From: Deinococcus arcticus | GTDB taxonomy: Bacteria; Deinococcota; Deinococci; Deinococcales; Deinococcaceae | DNA: 64,000 nucleotides | NCBI RefSeq assembly: GCF_003028415.1 | Contig: NZ_PYSV01000018.1 | Location: 5,681-69,680, forward strand | Direction of reading: 5' to 3' | Part shown: positions 54,445 to 62,839 of the stretch, piece after piece | How the letters are laid out: the number at the start of each line of letters is the position of its first letter | Position numbering within the stretch: position 1 is the stretch's first letter | Translations under genes and position numbers: made by a program | Notes under the pieces: generated by a model | Databases searched by the model: none | What the model was told of the DNA's origin: nothing | The model's input: the letters and a program-made list of their open reading frames with translations, nothing else

Positions 54445-55428
54445 TCAGCCTTTCGGCTGCGCCCGGTGCCACCAGTCCACCTGGGCCTGTACCAGCGGGC
54501 CACTCAGGGCGTCGGCGGCGGGCAGCTCGTTCACGCCAAACCAGCCCACGTCCAGCACCTCGCCGGGCTGCGGCACCAGATCGCCCGTCACGTCCTGCGC
54601 CCGGTACAGCACCGACACGTTGTCCACCACGTCGCCGTTCGGATACGTGAAGCGGTACTGGGGCCCGGCAAACATCTCCAGGGGCTCCAGCGCCCGGGCC
54701 CGCAGGCCCGTTTCTTCCTGCAACTCGCGCGCGGCCGTCTGCTCGAAGCTCTCGCCGGGTTCCAGAAAGCCGCCGGGCAGGGTCCAGCGCCGGGTGTGAC
54801 CGTGGCGCAGCAGCAGCAGGCGGCCCTGGTCATTGGTGACCAGCACGCTGGCGCCCGGGGCAGCCCAGGGCCGGGGCCCAATCACCCGGCGCAGCGCCCG
54901 CAGAAAGTCGCCGGGGGGTGGGGGCGGCGGGGTGGGGGCCAGCAGCAGGGGCGGCAGGCCCGCCCAGGCCCGCAGCAGGTTCATGGAAGCGCGGTTGGCG
55001 TTGCTGCTGAGGTCGGGCAGATGGGCCAGTTCAAACCAGCGCAGCTCCAGCGTTTCGCCGCTGTCGTCGGGCTGGGCCCGCTCCAGTGCTGCCGCCGGCA
55101 GGGTGCCGTGCGCCCGCAGACCCACCACATAAATCTCGTCGCCGTGTGGATAGCGGTGGTACAGTTCCGGACCGCTCTGCAGGCCATCCGGCAGGGGCAG
55201 CAGGCGCAGGTTGTCGCAGTGCAGGCCAGTTTCTTCGTGCAGCTCGCGCCGCGCGCCACTCAGAAAGTCCTCGCCGGGGTTCAGGGCGCCGCCCGGTTCG
55301 CTCCAGCGGCCATCGTCGCCCCGGCGCTGCAGCAGCACCCGGCCCCGTTCGTCCTGCAGCAGCACGCCCACCGCCGCCCCCACCAGCGGGCGCGTGCCCC
55401 ATCCCCGGCGCAGTGCCATCAAGTCCAT
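54445..55428 (-). CDS. protein with two Nudix domains
   Basis: A 327-residue protein with tandem Nudix domains. First box: GGALNPGEDFLSGARRELHE and ETG (residues about 46-70). Second box: GGFLEPGESFEQTAARELQE and ETG (about 220-245). Both keep the catalytic REL-EE pattern. A Pro-rich linker (APTPPPPPPGDF) joins them. Strand sequences VGVLLQDERGRVLLQRRG and SVLVTNDQGRLLLLRHG are parallel, so an internal duplication is likely. Substrates are unknown. Confidence 0.85.
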   Translation of the reverse strand: MDLMALRRGWGTRPLVGAAVGVLLQDERGRVLLQRRGDDGRWSEPGGALNPGEDFLSGARRELHEETGLHCDNLRLLPLPDGLQSGPELYHRYPHGDEIYVVGLRAHGTLPAAALERAQPDDSGETLELRWFELAHLPDLSSNANRASMNLLRAWAGLPPLLLAPTPPPPPPGDFLRALRRVIGPRPWAAPGASVLVTNDQGRLLLLRHGHTRRWTLPGGFLEPGESFEQTAARELQEETGLRARALEPLEMFAGPQYRFTYPNGDVVDNVSVLYRAQDVTGDLVPQPGEVLDVGWFGVNELPAADALSGPLVQAQVDWWHRAQPKG

Positions 55429-55444
55429 GGGCCTGAGCCTACGC

Positions 55445-55450
55445 TAGCCT
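55445..55450 (+). promoter_or_regulatory. leaderless -10 element (LpxB-like protein)
   Basis: TAGCCT, 7 nt before GTG 55458. Confidence 0.6.
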
Positions 55451-55457
55451 GCGGGGC

Positions 55458-56672
55458 GTGACGACCAACTTTCGGCGGGGCCCCCTCCTGATCGTGTCTA
55501 ACGGCTACGCCGAGGATCTGATCGGGGCCGCGCTGGCACGGGAACTGGCGCGGGCCGGGCGCGGGCCGGTGTGGGCGCTGCCGTTGGTGGGAGAGGGCCG
55601 GGCCTACCAGGGGGCCGCCCAGCTGCAGGGCCCCCACCTGAGCCTGCCCTCGGGCGGCTTTCCCTTTGGCAGCGTGGCCAACCTGCGCGCCGATCTGCGC
55701 GCGGGGCTGCTGACCGTGTCGCTGCGGCAGTGGGCAGCGGCGCGGCGGCTGGGGGCGCAGGTGGCCCAGGTGATCGTGGTGGGCGACACCTACGCGCTGC
55801 TGGTGGGCACGCTGGCCGCGCGCGCGGTGCCCGGGGCGCGGGGGCCCCGGCTGCCCCTGACCCACCTGCAGCCCCTGGTCTCGGCGCACTACGCGCGCGG
55901 CATGACTCCGCTGGACCATCTGCGCGAACTCAACGCCCTGGGGGCCAATCTGTTTATGCCCTGGGAAGTGGCGCTGGCCCGGCGGGCGCGGCGGGTGTAC
56001 ACGCGCGACCAGCCCTCGGCGGCGCAGCTGGCGCGGCGTGGGGTGAACGCCACGTACCGCGGCAGCTTCGCCCTGGACATCCTGCCCCCTCCCGAACGGG
56101 ACCTGAGCCCCCTGCTGGACAGCCGCCCGGTGCTGGCCCTGCTGCCGGGCCAGCGCGGCGACGCGGCCTTCTCGCTGCCGCTGATGCTGGAGGCCGCCGC
56201 CGCCCTGCCCGAGCTTCAGGCGGTGGTGGCCTTTGCCGGGCCCCTGAGTGGCCTGCCCCCGCTGCCCGGCTGGACGCGCGACGAGGTGGACGGGGCCGCC
56301 CTGTGGCTGGGCCGGGACCAGACGCGGGTGCTGGTGCTGCGCGGGGCTTTTGCAGCGGTGGTGCGCCGAGCGGCCTTGGCCCTGGGCACCGCCGGCACCG
56401 CGGCCGAGCAGGCCGCTGGCCTGGGCGTGCCGGTGGTGGGCTTTCCCACGCCGGGCCCGCAGTATGTGGCCGGGTTTGCCCGCCGGCAGGCCCGGCTGCT
56501 GGGCCGGGCGCTCACGGTGGCAGAGCCGCGCGCGGCGGCTGTGGCCGGGGCGGCCCGCGCCCTGCTGACCGATCCCCGCCGCCGGGCCGCCGCGGTGCAG
56601 GACGGCCGGGCGCGCATCGGTGAGCCCGGCGCGCTTCCGGCGGTGGTGGCGGAACTGGACGGGGCTTCTTAG
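55458..56672 (+). CDS. lipid-A-disaccharide-synthase-related glycosyltransferase-like protein
   Basis: A 404-residue protein resembling the LpxB-related family found in cyanobacteria and Deinococcus, organisms without classical lipid A. N-terminal LLIVSNGYAEDLIGAALARELA, ALPLVGEGRAYQGAAQLQGP and VIVVGDTYALLVGTLAAR; C-terminal VLALLPGQRGDAAFSLPLML, LALGTAGTAAEQAAGLGVPVVGFPTPGPQ. Its glycosyl acceptor is unknown, probably an envelope glycolipid. It ends 4 nt into the convergent creatininase-like gene. Confidence 0.82.
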   Translation: MTTNFRRGPLLIVSNGYAEDLIGAALARELARAGRGPVWALPLVGEGRAYQGAAQLQGPHLSLPSGGFPFGSVANLRADLRAGLLTVSLRQWAAARRLGAQVAQVIVVGDTYALLVGTLAARAVPGARGPRLPLTHLQPLVSAHYARGMTPLDHLRELNALGANLFMPWEVALARRARRVYTRDQPSAAQLARRGVNATYRGSFALDILPPPERDLSPLLDSRPVLALLPGQRGDAAFSLPLMLEAAAALPELQAVVAFAGPLSGLPPLPGWTRDEVDGAALWLGRDQTRVLVLRGAFAAVVRRAALALGTAGTAAEQAAGLGVPVVGFPTPGPQYVAGFARRQARLLGRALTVAEPRAAAVAGAARALLTDPRRRAAAVQDGRARIGEPGALPAVVAELDGAS

Positions 56673-57370
56673 GCCCAGCCGCCCTGCAGCAGCGCGCGGG
56701 TTTCGCCTACCGCTTCCTGCCAGATGCGCTGCATTTCGCGGTCGGGGCGGCGGTGCAGGCCGCCAAAGTTGCCGTCGCCCAGCCGGGCGCGCACCTCGGC
56801 GGGAGGCAGCTGGCGCAGGGCAGAGAGGTCCACCATGGGCTTGCGGTCCTCGGGGGCGCTCGCGCCTTCCAGGCGGGTCCAGGGAAAACTCTCCATCCAG
56901 CTGGCGTGGCTGGCCAGCTCATCGGTGGCCTGCACGGCGGCCCAGGTGCGCGGCGCGTTCCACCAGTTGTGCCACTGCACCCGGGCCTGGGGGTGGCGGG
57001 CCAGCCACTCGCCCAGCCAGCCCTGGCCCGGCACATTGCCGCCGTGCCCGTTCACGACCAGGATGCGCCGGAAGCCCTGCTGGTGCAGCCCGCTCAGCAG
57101 GTCGTCCAGCAGAGCCAGGTACGTGGTCGTGCGCACACTCAGGGTGCCCGGGTAGGCAGCGAAGGTGGGTGTGATGCCGTAAGCCAGCGCTGGAAAGACC
57201 GGCACGCCCAGATCCTCGGCGGCCTCACGGGCCACCCGCTCGGCCAGCAGGGTATCGGTGGCCAGACTCAGGGTGGCGTGCTGCTCGGTGCAGCCCAGCG
57301 GCAGCACGCAGCGGTCATCCTGGCGCAGATACGCTTCGACCATCTGCCAGTTCATGTCCTGAATGCGCAT
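56669..57370 (-). CDS. creatininase-family amidohydrolase
   Basis: A 233-residue metal-dependent amidohydrolase. LPLGCTEQHATLSLATDTLLAERVA near residue 25 has the Glu/His/Asp ligands, ILVVNGHGGNVPGQGWL near 105 is the diagnostic NGHGGN loop, and MVDLSALRQLPPAEVRARLGDGNFGG follows. The family opens cyclic amides such as creatinine or formylated pterin-type intermediates; the substrate here is unknown. TAGCGT lies 5 nt before the ATG. Confidence 0.85.
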   Translation of the reverse strand: MRIQDMNWQMVEAYLRQDDRCVLPLGCTEQHATLSLATDTLLAERVAREAAEDLGVPVFPALAYGITPTFAAYPGTLSVRTTTYLALLDDLLSGLHQQGFRRILVVNGHGGNVPGQGWLGEWLARHPQARVQWHNWWNAPRTWAAVQATDELASHASWMESFPWTRLEGASAPEDRKPMVDLSALRQLPPAEVRARLGDGNFGGLHRRPDREMQRIWQEAVGETRALLQGGWA

Positions 57371-57464
57371 GGGTCACGCTAGCGCAGACCTGGACTCTGT
57401 ATTCCCGGCTGCGTTTCATCCACCCCGTTCGGACAAGGGCCGCCCGGGGGCAAGGGGCGGGGCG

Positions 57465-57470
57465 TAGCGT
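57465..57470 (+). promoter_or_regulatory. leaderless -10 element (MetY-like)
   Basis: TAGCGT, 6 nt before ATG 57477. Confidence 0.6.
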
Positions 57471-57476
57471 GGACCC

Positions 57477-58745
57477 ATGACCGACGCCGCCCGCCCCGAC
57501 CAGCCCTGGACCTACGAGACTGCCGCCGTGCAGAGCGCCATTCCGCGTGGCCTGGGCCAGACCATCGGGTTTCCCATTCACGCGGCCGCCGCCTTTCAGT
57601 TCGATTCGCTGCAGGAGGCGCAGAGCGAGTTCCAGCAGAACACCGGCCTCAGCTACGCCCGCCTGCAAAACCCGACCGTGCGCGCGCTGGAGGAGCGCCT
57701 GACCGTGCTGGAAGGGGGCGTGGCCACCGTGGCAGTGGCCAGCGGTCAGGCCGCCACCCTGACAGCCATTCTCAGTGTGTGCCGCGCCGGGGATCATGTG
57801 GTGGCGGCCTCCAGCCTGTTTGGCGGCACCACGGGCCTGCTGAGCAACATCCTGCCCCTGATGGGCATGGCCGCCACGCTGGTCGAGAACACCCCGGAGG
57901 CGATCGGCGCAGCCCTGCAGCCGAACACCCGGCTGGTATGGGCCGAGATGATCAGCAACCCCGCCGGGGACGTGGCCGACATCCGCGCGCTGGCCGAGCG
58001 GGCCCACGCCCAGGGCGCGCTGCTGGCCATTGACAATACCTGCGCCGGGGCCGGGTTCCTGTGCCGGCCGCTGGACCACGGGGCCGACATCGTGGCGCAG
58101 TCGCTGACCAAGTGGGCGGGTGGTCACGGCAGCGTGCTGGGCGGCGCCGTGACGGTGGGGGGCGGGCACGACCTCACGCGCAATCCCATCTTCACGGAGG
58201 GCGGCGAGCACAGCATTCTGGGCGTGCGCGGCGACGCGGCCCTGGCGTGGCGCCAGCGCTGGCTGGGCGCGCACCAGCTGGGCATGACGCTCTCGCCCCA
58301 TTCCGCCTTTCTGATTGCCCAGGGCCTGGAAACGCTGGCCCTGCGTCTGTCACGTGAGAGCGAGACGGCCCTGGCGCTGGCCCGCTGGCTCTCGGCACAC
58401 CCGCAGGTGGGCAGGGTCAGCTACCCCGGGCTGGAGAGCCACCCGCACCACCACCTCGCGCAAACCTACCTGCGCGGCGGCCAGGGCGCGGTCCTGACTT
58501 TCGAGGTGCCGGACCCCGCCGCCTTTCTGTCGCGCCTGCGGGTGCTGCGCATCGCCCCCAACCTGGGCGACGTGCGCACCCTGGTGGTGCACCCCTGGAC
58601 CACCACCCACGGCCGCGTGCCCGAGGCGGCCCGCCTGGCGGCGGGTGTGAGCCCCACCACCATCCGCATGAGCGTGGGCGTTGAAGCCCTGGGCGACCTG
58701 CAGGCGGATATTGAGCAGGCGCTGGGGGCGGCAGATAGCCGATAG
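57477..58745 (+). CDS. metY: O-acetylhomoserine (thiol)-lyase family enzyme
   Basis: A 422-residue PLP-dependent Cys/Met-metabolism enzyme. N-terminal TYETAAVQSAIPRGLGQTIGFPI, then NPTVRALEERLTVLEGG, VASGQAATLTAIL and SSLFGGTTGLLSNIL. The PLP Lys is in DIVAQSLTKWAGGHGSVLGG near 213. The C-terminal part has GVSPTTIRMSVGVEALGDLQADIEQAL. It would make homocysteine from O-acetylhomoserine and sulfide, or a close reaction. metX and metB-type genes are not in the window, so the exact step is not certain. Confidence 0.88.
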   Translation: MTDAARPDQPWTYETAAVQSAIPRGLGQTIGFPIHAAAAFQFDSLQEAQSEFQQNTGLSYARLQNPTVRALEERLTVLEGGVATVAVASGQAATLTAILSVCRAGDHVVAASSLFGGTTGLLSNILPLMGMAATLVENTPEAIGAALQPNTRLVWAEMISNPAGDVADIRALAERAHAQGALLAIDNTCAGAGFLCRPLDHGADIVAQSLTKWAGGHGSVLGGAVTVGGGHDLTRNPIFTEGGEHSILGVRGDAALAWRQRWLGAHQLGMTLSPHSAFLIAQGLETLALRLSRESETALALARWLSAHPQVGRVSYPGLESHPHHHLAQTYLRGGQGAVLTFEVPDPAAFLSRLRVLRIAPNLGDVRTLVVHPWTTTHGRVPEAARLAAGVSPTTIRMSVGVEALGDLQADIEQALGAADSR

Positions 58746-58795
58746 CAGATGGCACATGGCAGATGGCCTTTGGCCATTCGCCATGTGCTCAGTCA
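58738..58795. repeat. heptanucleotide tandem repeat after metY
   Basis: Successive units ATAGCCG ATAGCAG ATGGCAC ATGGCAG ATGGCCT TTGGCCA TTCGCCA cover the metY stop codon region. Unit length seven, consensus ATGGCNN. Confidence 0.65.
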
Positions 58796-58936
58796 CTCGC
58801 TGCCAAGCCCCCGGTCAACCGAGCGGTCGGGGACAGCGGCGCCGCAGCGCGAGTCTCGAACAAAGGACGTTGCACCGGGCGTGAAGACTTTTCGGTGCTC
58901 TCCTGAACAGTCGCACCATGAGGGGCAACGTCCTTA
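58796..58936 (+). repeat. structured intergenic repeat, family 2, copy B
   Basis: CTCGCTGCCAAGCCCCCGGTC at the 5' side matches copy A. The 3' half is closed by AAGGACGTTGC (58863-58873) and GCAACGTCCTT (58925-58935), an 11-bp perfect stem whose sequence differs completely from the stem of copy A at 21010-21080 while pairing is kept. Confidence 0.65.
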
Positions 58937-58948
58937 TCTGCCATGTGC

Positions 58949-59755
58949 TTACAGCCAGGGTTTCTGGCCCAGCACGTAGTCGCGCTGGAAGTCGGGGTCA
59001 CTTTTGGTGAGGTAGAGGATGCCTTCCACGAGGCCCAGCAGGCCCAGGCCGCTGCTGACCAGGCCAGCCAGCGGCACGGTCACAAACAGCGCCACGCCGA
59101 AGGTCAGCAGGCCCAGCAGCAGCGCCACCACCCACACCCCGATGTTCAGGCCCAGCATGATCAGGCCGGGGGTGGTGTTGCCCAGATACAGCTTGTGAAT
59201 GCCCAGACTGCCCAGAAAGATGCCCAGCAGGCCGGCAATGAGCTTCTTCTGCGCCACCTCACCCGAGAAGCCCGAATGGTGACCGCTCTGGCGGTAGGCG
59301 GGCGCCATCTGGCGCGCTGGATCGCCAAAGTGGTCAAAGGGGCGGACCGGTTCGGCGTGGGCTGTGGGCGGGCCCTGCGGAATGGTGGGATGGCGCGCCC
59401 CACCCGTGGCGTGGGTCACCCAGTCATCCTGGGGGGAACTGGTGGGCGCCGCCGGGGCCACCGGCCGGTCCTCGGGCCACGGCGAGGGGCCCCCGCGGGC
59501 GGGGCGGGTCACCTCATCGGCCCAGGCGGGGGCAGCCGGAGACGCGGGTGGCGGGCTGGGCTGGGCACCGACGCGGCCGGGGGCACCCACCTCGTCCACC
59601 CAGGCGGGTGCGGGCGCGGCAGGACGCCCGGAGTCGGGAATGCGCAGGTCACCCGGTGCGGTGGCGGGCGCCGGGCTGGCGGGCCCCAGCACCTCGTCCA
59701 CCCAGGAGGGCGCGGCGCTGGGCGTGCCGGACGTGTTGTCTTCGGGGTTCGTCAT
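58949..59755 (-). CDS. TM2-domain membrane protein with repeated WVDEV segments
   Basis: A 268-residue protein. The N-terminal half (about 1-165) is Pro/Ala-rich and probably disordered, with three spaced short motifs: SWVDEVLGP (about 20), AWVDEVGAP (about 54) and AWADEVTRP (about 79). The C-terminal third is a TM2 domain: KKLIAGLLGIFLGSLGIHKL, YLGNTTPGLIMLGLNIGVW, then two further hydrophobic helices and YLTKSDPDFQRDYV. TM2 proteins sit in the inner membrane, function unknown. TAATGT lies 5 nt before the ATG. Confidence 0.8.
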   Translation of the reverse strand: MTNPEDNTSGTPSAAPSWVDEVLGPASPAPATAPGDLRIPDSGRPAAPAPAWVDEVGAPGRVGAQPSPPPASPAAPAWADEVTRPARGGPSPWPEDRPVAPAAPTSSPQDDWVTHATGGARHPTIPQGPPTAHAEPVRPFDHFGDPARQMAPAYRQSGHHSGFSGEVAQKKLIAGLLGIFLGSLGIHKLYLGNTTPGLIMLGLNIGVWVVALLLGLLTFGVALFVTVPLAGLVSSGLGLLGLVEGILYLTKSDPDFQRDYVLGQKPWL

Positions 59756-59763
59756 GCTCCACA

Positions 59764-60582
59764 TTACGCGATGCCCGGCGGCGCCGTTGCGTCCCCCGGA
59801 AGATGCACGCCCGTGCCCACAATGAGCGGCAGCGGCACGCTCAGAGGCCCCGCCCCAAACAGCGGCACCAGTGCGGCGCGGTGCTCGTTCAGCAGCCGGT
59901 CGCGCCCGGCCGCCGCAAGCCCGGCCAGCGGCGCACCTTCCAGCCCGGCCTGAATATCGGCCAGCCGGGCCTGTGGGCTGGGCAGCGTGTAGAAGAGGGG
60001 ACAGAGCGCCGCGCTGGCCTGCAGACCCCCGGCACGCAGCACCTCGGCCAGGGCCTGGGGTGTGGGCAGGCGGCCCAGGGGCGGCGCGCCGGGTTTCAGG
60101 CCGTGGGCCCCCAGCGCCGCGCGCCACAGGCCCGGCAAGTCGCCCAGCAGCCCCGGCCCGAAGCTGGAGACCACCAGCCGCCCCCCGGGCCGCAGCACCC
60201 GGGCCCATTCGCGCACAGCGCCGGTCATGTCCGGCATGAAAAACAGGCCAGCCGCACAGATCACCACGTCAAAGTGGGCGGCTGGGAAGGGCAGCCGCGC
60301 GGCGTCCGCCTGCACGAAGGTGGCGCCGGGCAAGCGGGCGCGCGCCACAGCCAGCATCCCCGCCGACAGGTCGGTGCCCACCCGCGCCCCGCTGGCCCCT
60401 GGCGGCAGGGCGCGCAAGACCGTGCCGGTGCCGGTCATCACGTCCAGCACGTGTTCGTGCGGCTCTACCCCCGCCGCCCCCGCCACGAAGCGCGCGGCCT
60501 GGGCCAGAAAACCCACCTCGTCGTAGGTGGCGGCCACGGCGTCGAACAGGCGGGCGTTGGCCTGCTCGCGTTCGCCGCTCAC
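59764..60582 (-). CDS. class I SAM-dependent methyltransferase
   Basis: A 272-residue methyltransferase. Motif I HVLDVMTGTGTVLRALPP near residue 45, then VGTDLSAGMLAVARARLP, FVQADAARLPFPAAHFDVVICAAGLFFMPD and EWARVLRPGGRLVVSSFGP as in UbiE/Methyltransf_11 proteins. The acceptor is unknown. The GTG start at 60582 overlaps the stop of the NadR-like gene (GTGA), so it is the last gene of the pnuC-nadR operon. Its place suggests an unknown link to nicotinamide metabolism, for example methylation of nicotinamide, but nothing in the sequence proves it. Confidence 0.82.
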   Translation of the reverse strand: MSGEREQANARLFDAVAATYDEVGFLAQAARFVAGAAGVEPHEHVLDVMTGTGTVLRALPPGASGARVGTDLSAGMLAVARARLPGATFVQADAARLPFPAAHFDVVICAAGLFFMPDMTGAVREWARVLRPGGRLVVSSFGPGLLGDLPGLWRAALGAHGLKPGAPPLGRLPTPQALAEVLRAGGLQASAALCPLFYTLPSPQARLADIQAGLEGAPLAGLAAAGRDRLLNEHRAALVPLFGAGPLSVPLPLIVGTGVHLPGDATAPPGIA

Positions 60583-61574
60583 GGGGCCCCCAGGGCGGCC
60601 CGCACCTGCGCCACCCGCTGGGCCACAGAGCCCTGCAGGGCCGTGTAGGCCACCCCGCGCGTGTCCAGGTCCTGCCGGATCAGCGCCTGCTGCACGGCGC
60701 GTACCTCGGTGTTGGCGCGCCAGCCGTCCTGTTCGTGGGGCAGGTCGGTGCCGCACAGAAAGGTGTGGGCGTAGCGGGCGCGGCATTCGTCTGCCAGGGC
60801 GTGCAGTTCGGGCGGCGCCGTGCCGGTCAGCAGGTACGACCACATGCGGGTGGTGGCGGCGTCGGTGTCGCAGAACACCCAGCGGTGAACGCCGGGCGCC
60901 CGCGCGGCCTCGTCTTCCAGGGCGCGGTGCCCCCGGGCGATCTCCAGAAAATGCGCGGGCCCCAGCTGGCCCCCTTCCCGCTCGTACACGTCCCGGCCGT
61001 ATTCGCGCACCCAGGCGGTGCCCAGCGCCTCGCCCAGCGCGCGGGTGAGGGTGCTCTTGCCGGTGCTCTCGGCGCCCAGGATGTTCACCCGGCGCACGAA
61101 GTGGGCGTACACCACGGGGTCCAGAAAGGCCCGGTGGGCATGAACATCAGCGCGCAGGGCGCTCCCGCTGATGGGTACGGCCTGCCGCGCCCGGTCCACG
61201 CACACGTGCGCCGCGCCCAGTTCGGCGGCCAGCGCGTCCCCGTAGGCTTCCGAGGTGAACACCGCGTCGGGGAAAACCCTCCAGCCCCGGAGCACCGAGT
61301 GCACGTACGCGCGGTGCACGGCGTCCGGCTCGTCGTTGGGCGGCGGATTCGGGGCGTCGGGCAAGAGGTCCAGCCCTGGAAACAGCCGTCCCGGATACAG
61401 CTCGCGCAGCCAGCCCCGGCGCAGCGGCGAGGGCATCTCCGGGAAATCCGGGCGGGAATAGACCCACACGCTCAGGCGCTCGCAGCGGGCCAGGGCGTGG
61501 TTCAGCAGGTGCAGGTGGCCCCGGTGGAGCGGCGCAAACTTGCCGATCACCAGGCCGCAGCGGAATTCAGGCAA
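60579..61574 (-). CDS. nadR: NadR-like NMN adenylyltransferase / nicotinamide riboside kinase
   Basis: A 331-residue bifunctional protein without the DNA-binding N-terminus of enteric NadR. Residues about 5-160: nucleotidyltransferase (LVIGKFAPLHRGHLHLLNHALA with HxGH, PISGSALRADVHAH as the ISxTxxR-like loop). Residues about 165-331: kinase with Walker A NILGAESTGKSTLTRAL, VREYGRDVYEREGG and VFCDTDAATTRMWSYLL. It takes up nicotinamide riboside brought by PnuC, phosphorylates it and adenylates NMN. The start is TTG at 61574, overlapping the pnuC stop by 8 nt; a GTG a few codons later is possible. Confidence 0.9.
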   Translation of the reverse strand: MPEFRCGLVIGKFAPLHRGHLHLLNHALARCERLSVWVYSRPDFPEMPSPLRRGWLRELYPGRLFPGLDLLPDAPNPPPNDEPDAVHRAYVHSVLRGWRVFPDAVFTSEAYGDALAAELGAAHVCVDRARQAVPISGSALRADVHAHRAFLDPVVYAHFVRRVNILGAESTGKSTLTRALGEALGTAWVREYGRDVYEREGGQLGPAHFLEIARGHRALEDEAARAPGVHRWVFCDTDAATTRMWSYLLTGTAPPELHALADECRARYAHTFLCGTDLPHEQDGWRANTEVRAVQQALIRQDLDTRGVAYTALQGSVAQRVAQVRAALGAP

Positions 61575-62157
61575 AGGCCACCGCCCGCGCCTCGTCGCGC
61601 CGCCACTGCCGCCAGCCGTACACGCTCATGGCGGCCAGCATGAATTGCAGCCCAAACAGCACCCAGTACTGGGTGTGCCAGAAATACACCGCCTGCACGG
61701 CATTGACCGCGATCCACACCGGCCAGGACCACGACCAGCGGCGGGTGGTGCCAAAGTTGGCGATCAGGGCCAGGGTGACGGCCACGAACTGCACCCAGTT
61801 CCACCCGGCGCTGAAATCTGTGGCGGCCACGGTAAAAGTGAAAATCAGCAGGCTGGCGGCCCAGGTGACGCCATACCACGCGGGCTCGTTGAAGCGGATC
61901 TCGCCCCGGGCCCGGCGCGTTTCCAGGTGCCACAGGTACAGCCCGTGAAGGCCGAACAGCAGGTACGTGACCTGCAGGCCGGCCAGCATCCACTGCCCGC
62001 CAGAGAGAAACAGCAGGAAATATGGCAGCAGCGAGGCGTTGCTCCAGTGCCAGTAGGTGCTGCGCTTGAACCACAGGTAATACAGGCTGACCAGTACGCA
62101 CAGGCCGCCCGCAAGGTCCAGGGCGAGGGTAGGGATGGAGAGGCCAAAGAGGGTCAT
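61567..62157 (-). CDS. pnuC: nicotinamide riboside transporter
   Basis: A 196-residue membrane protein with seven hydrophobic helices, typical of PnuC facilitators that import nicotinamide riboside. Recognisable: LYYLWFKRSTYWHWSN, LQVTYLLFGLHGLYLWHLETRR and WPVWIAVNAVQAVYFWHTQYWVLFGLQFM, where the Trp/Asn/Gln-rich helices line the pore. ATGA overlap with the upstream gene and an 8-nt overlap with nadR place it in one operon. Confidence 0.92.
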   Translation of the reverse strand: MTLFGLSIPTLALDLAGGLCVLVSLYYLWFKRSTYWHWSNASLLPYFLLFLSGGQWMLAGLQVTYLLFGLHGLYLWHLETRRARGEIRFNEPAWYGVTWAASLLIFTFTVAATDFSAGWNWVQFVAVTLALIANFGTTRRWSWSWPVWIAVNAVQAVYFWHTQYWVLFGLQFMLAAMSVYGWRQWRRDEARAVAFA

Positions 62158-62660
62158 GGGGTCGCCTTAGATTCGTGTTCCGGGGGCAATAGCCCTTCTG
62201 GCAGATGCGTCTTCCGGTCAATCCGCCCGTCATACTCAGCGCCCACAAAATGCGCCAGCACGCGAATGGGCCCAATGATCCCCCCATTGAAGGCGTCCAG
62301 CTCCTCGGCGGGCACCCATAGTTCCTGATGGCGGTCTTGTGCGCCCACCACCTGAATCTCGTAGCGGGTGGCCACCTCGGCCCGCACTTCGAAGGTCGTC
62401 ACAAAACCCACAGGCGGATCGTTGCGCTTTGCGTTCCAATCACGGGCAATTTCCTCGGCGTACTCCGCATTCAGCACGGGGTAGAAGATGGGCTGGTCTG
62501 GCAGGCGGGGCGGCCACGCGCGCCAGTCACGCTCGGCCACCAGGTGCAGTTCGTGCAGGCCGGTGGGGCGGTAGAGGGTCACGGTGTCGCCCACCGGGGG
62601 CCAGGGCACGGTGCGCTCGGCCTTCGGGGGAAAGAGGGTGTCCAGCCAGTCTGGCGTCAT
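62154..62660 (-). CDS. conserved hypothetical protein upstream of pnuC
   Basis: A 168-residue cytoplasmic protein with YRPTGLHELHLVAERDWRAWPPRLPDQPIFYPVLNAEYAEEIARDWN, FVTTFEVRAEVATRYEIQVVG and ELWVPAEELDAFNGGIIGPI. It resembles proteins commonly named ADP-ribosylation/crystallin J1 in annotation, a label not backed by known activity. Its position at the head of the pnuC-nadR-methyltransferase operon, with overlapping stop/start codons, makes a role in nicotinamide or ADP-ribose chemistry possible. AGAAGG precedes the ATG. Confidence 0.75.
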   Translation of the reverse strand: MTPDWLDTLFPPKAERTVPWPPVGDTVTLYRPTGLHELHLVAERDWRAWPPRLPDQPIFYPVLNAEYAEEIARDWNAKRNDPPVGFVTTFEVRAEVATRYEIQVVGAQDRHQELWVPAEELDAFNGGIIGPIRVLAHFVGAEYDGRIDRKTHLPEGLLPPEHESKATP

Positions 62661-62802
62661 GGGGAAGGCCTTCTCGTGGGAGCAGCAGAGGGGCGGCTTG
62701 GCATGGTGAGGCCATCATGTCAGGCGGCGCAGGGTGAAGGCATCCGCTTTGCGGACGATGTGCCTGCAGGAGCGGCGTGGTGCCGGACCTACGTCCCGCG
62801 TC

Positions 62803-62831
62803 AAAAGCAAAAACTCCGCGCGGGGCGGAGT
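62803..62831 (-). terminator. terminator of the displaced tRNA-Thr
   Basis: ACTCCG (62813-62818) and CGGAGT (62826-62831) form a hairpin followed on the minus strand by TTTTTGCTTTTG, 9 nt beyond the tRNA 3' end. Confidence 0.75.
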
Positions 62832-62839
62832 CCTGTCTC

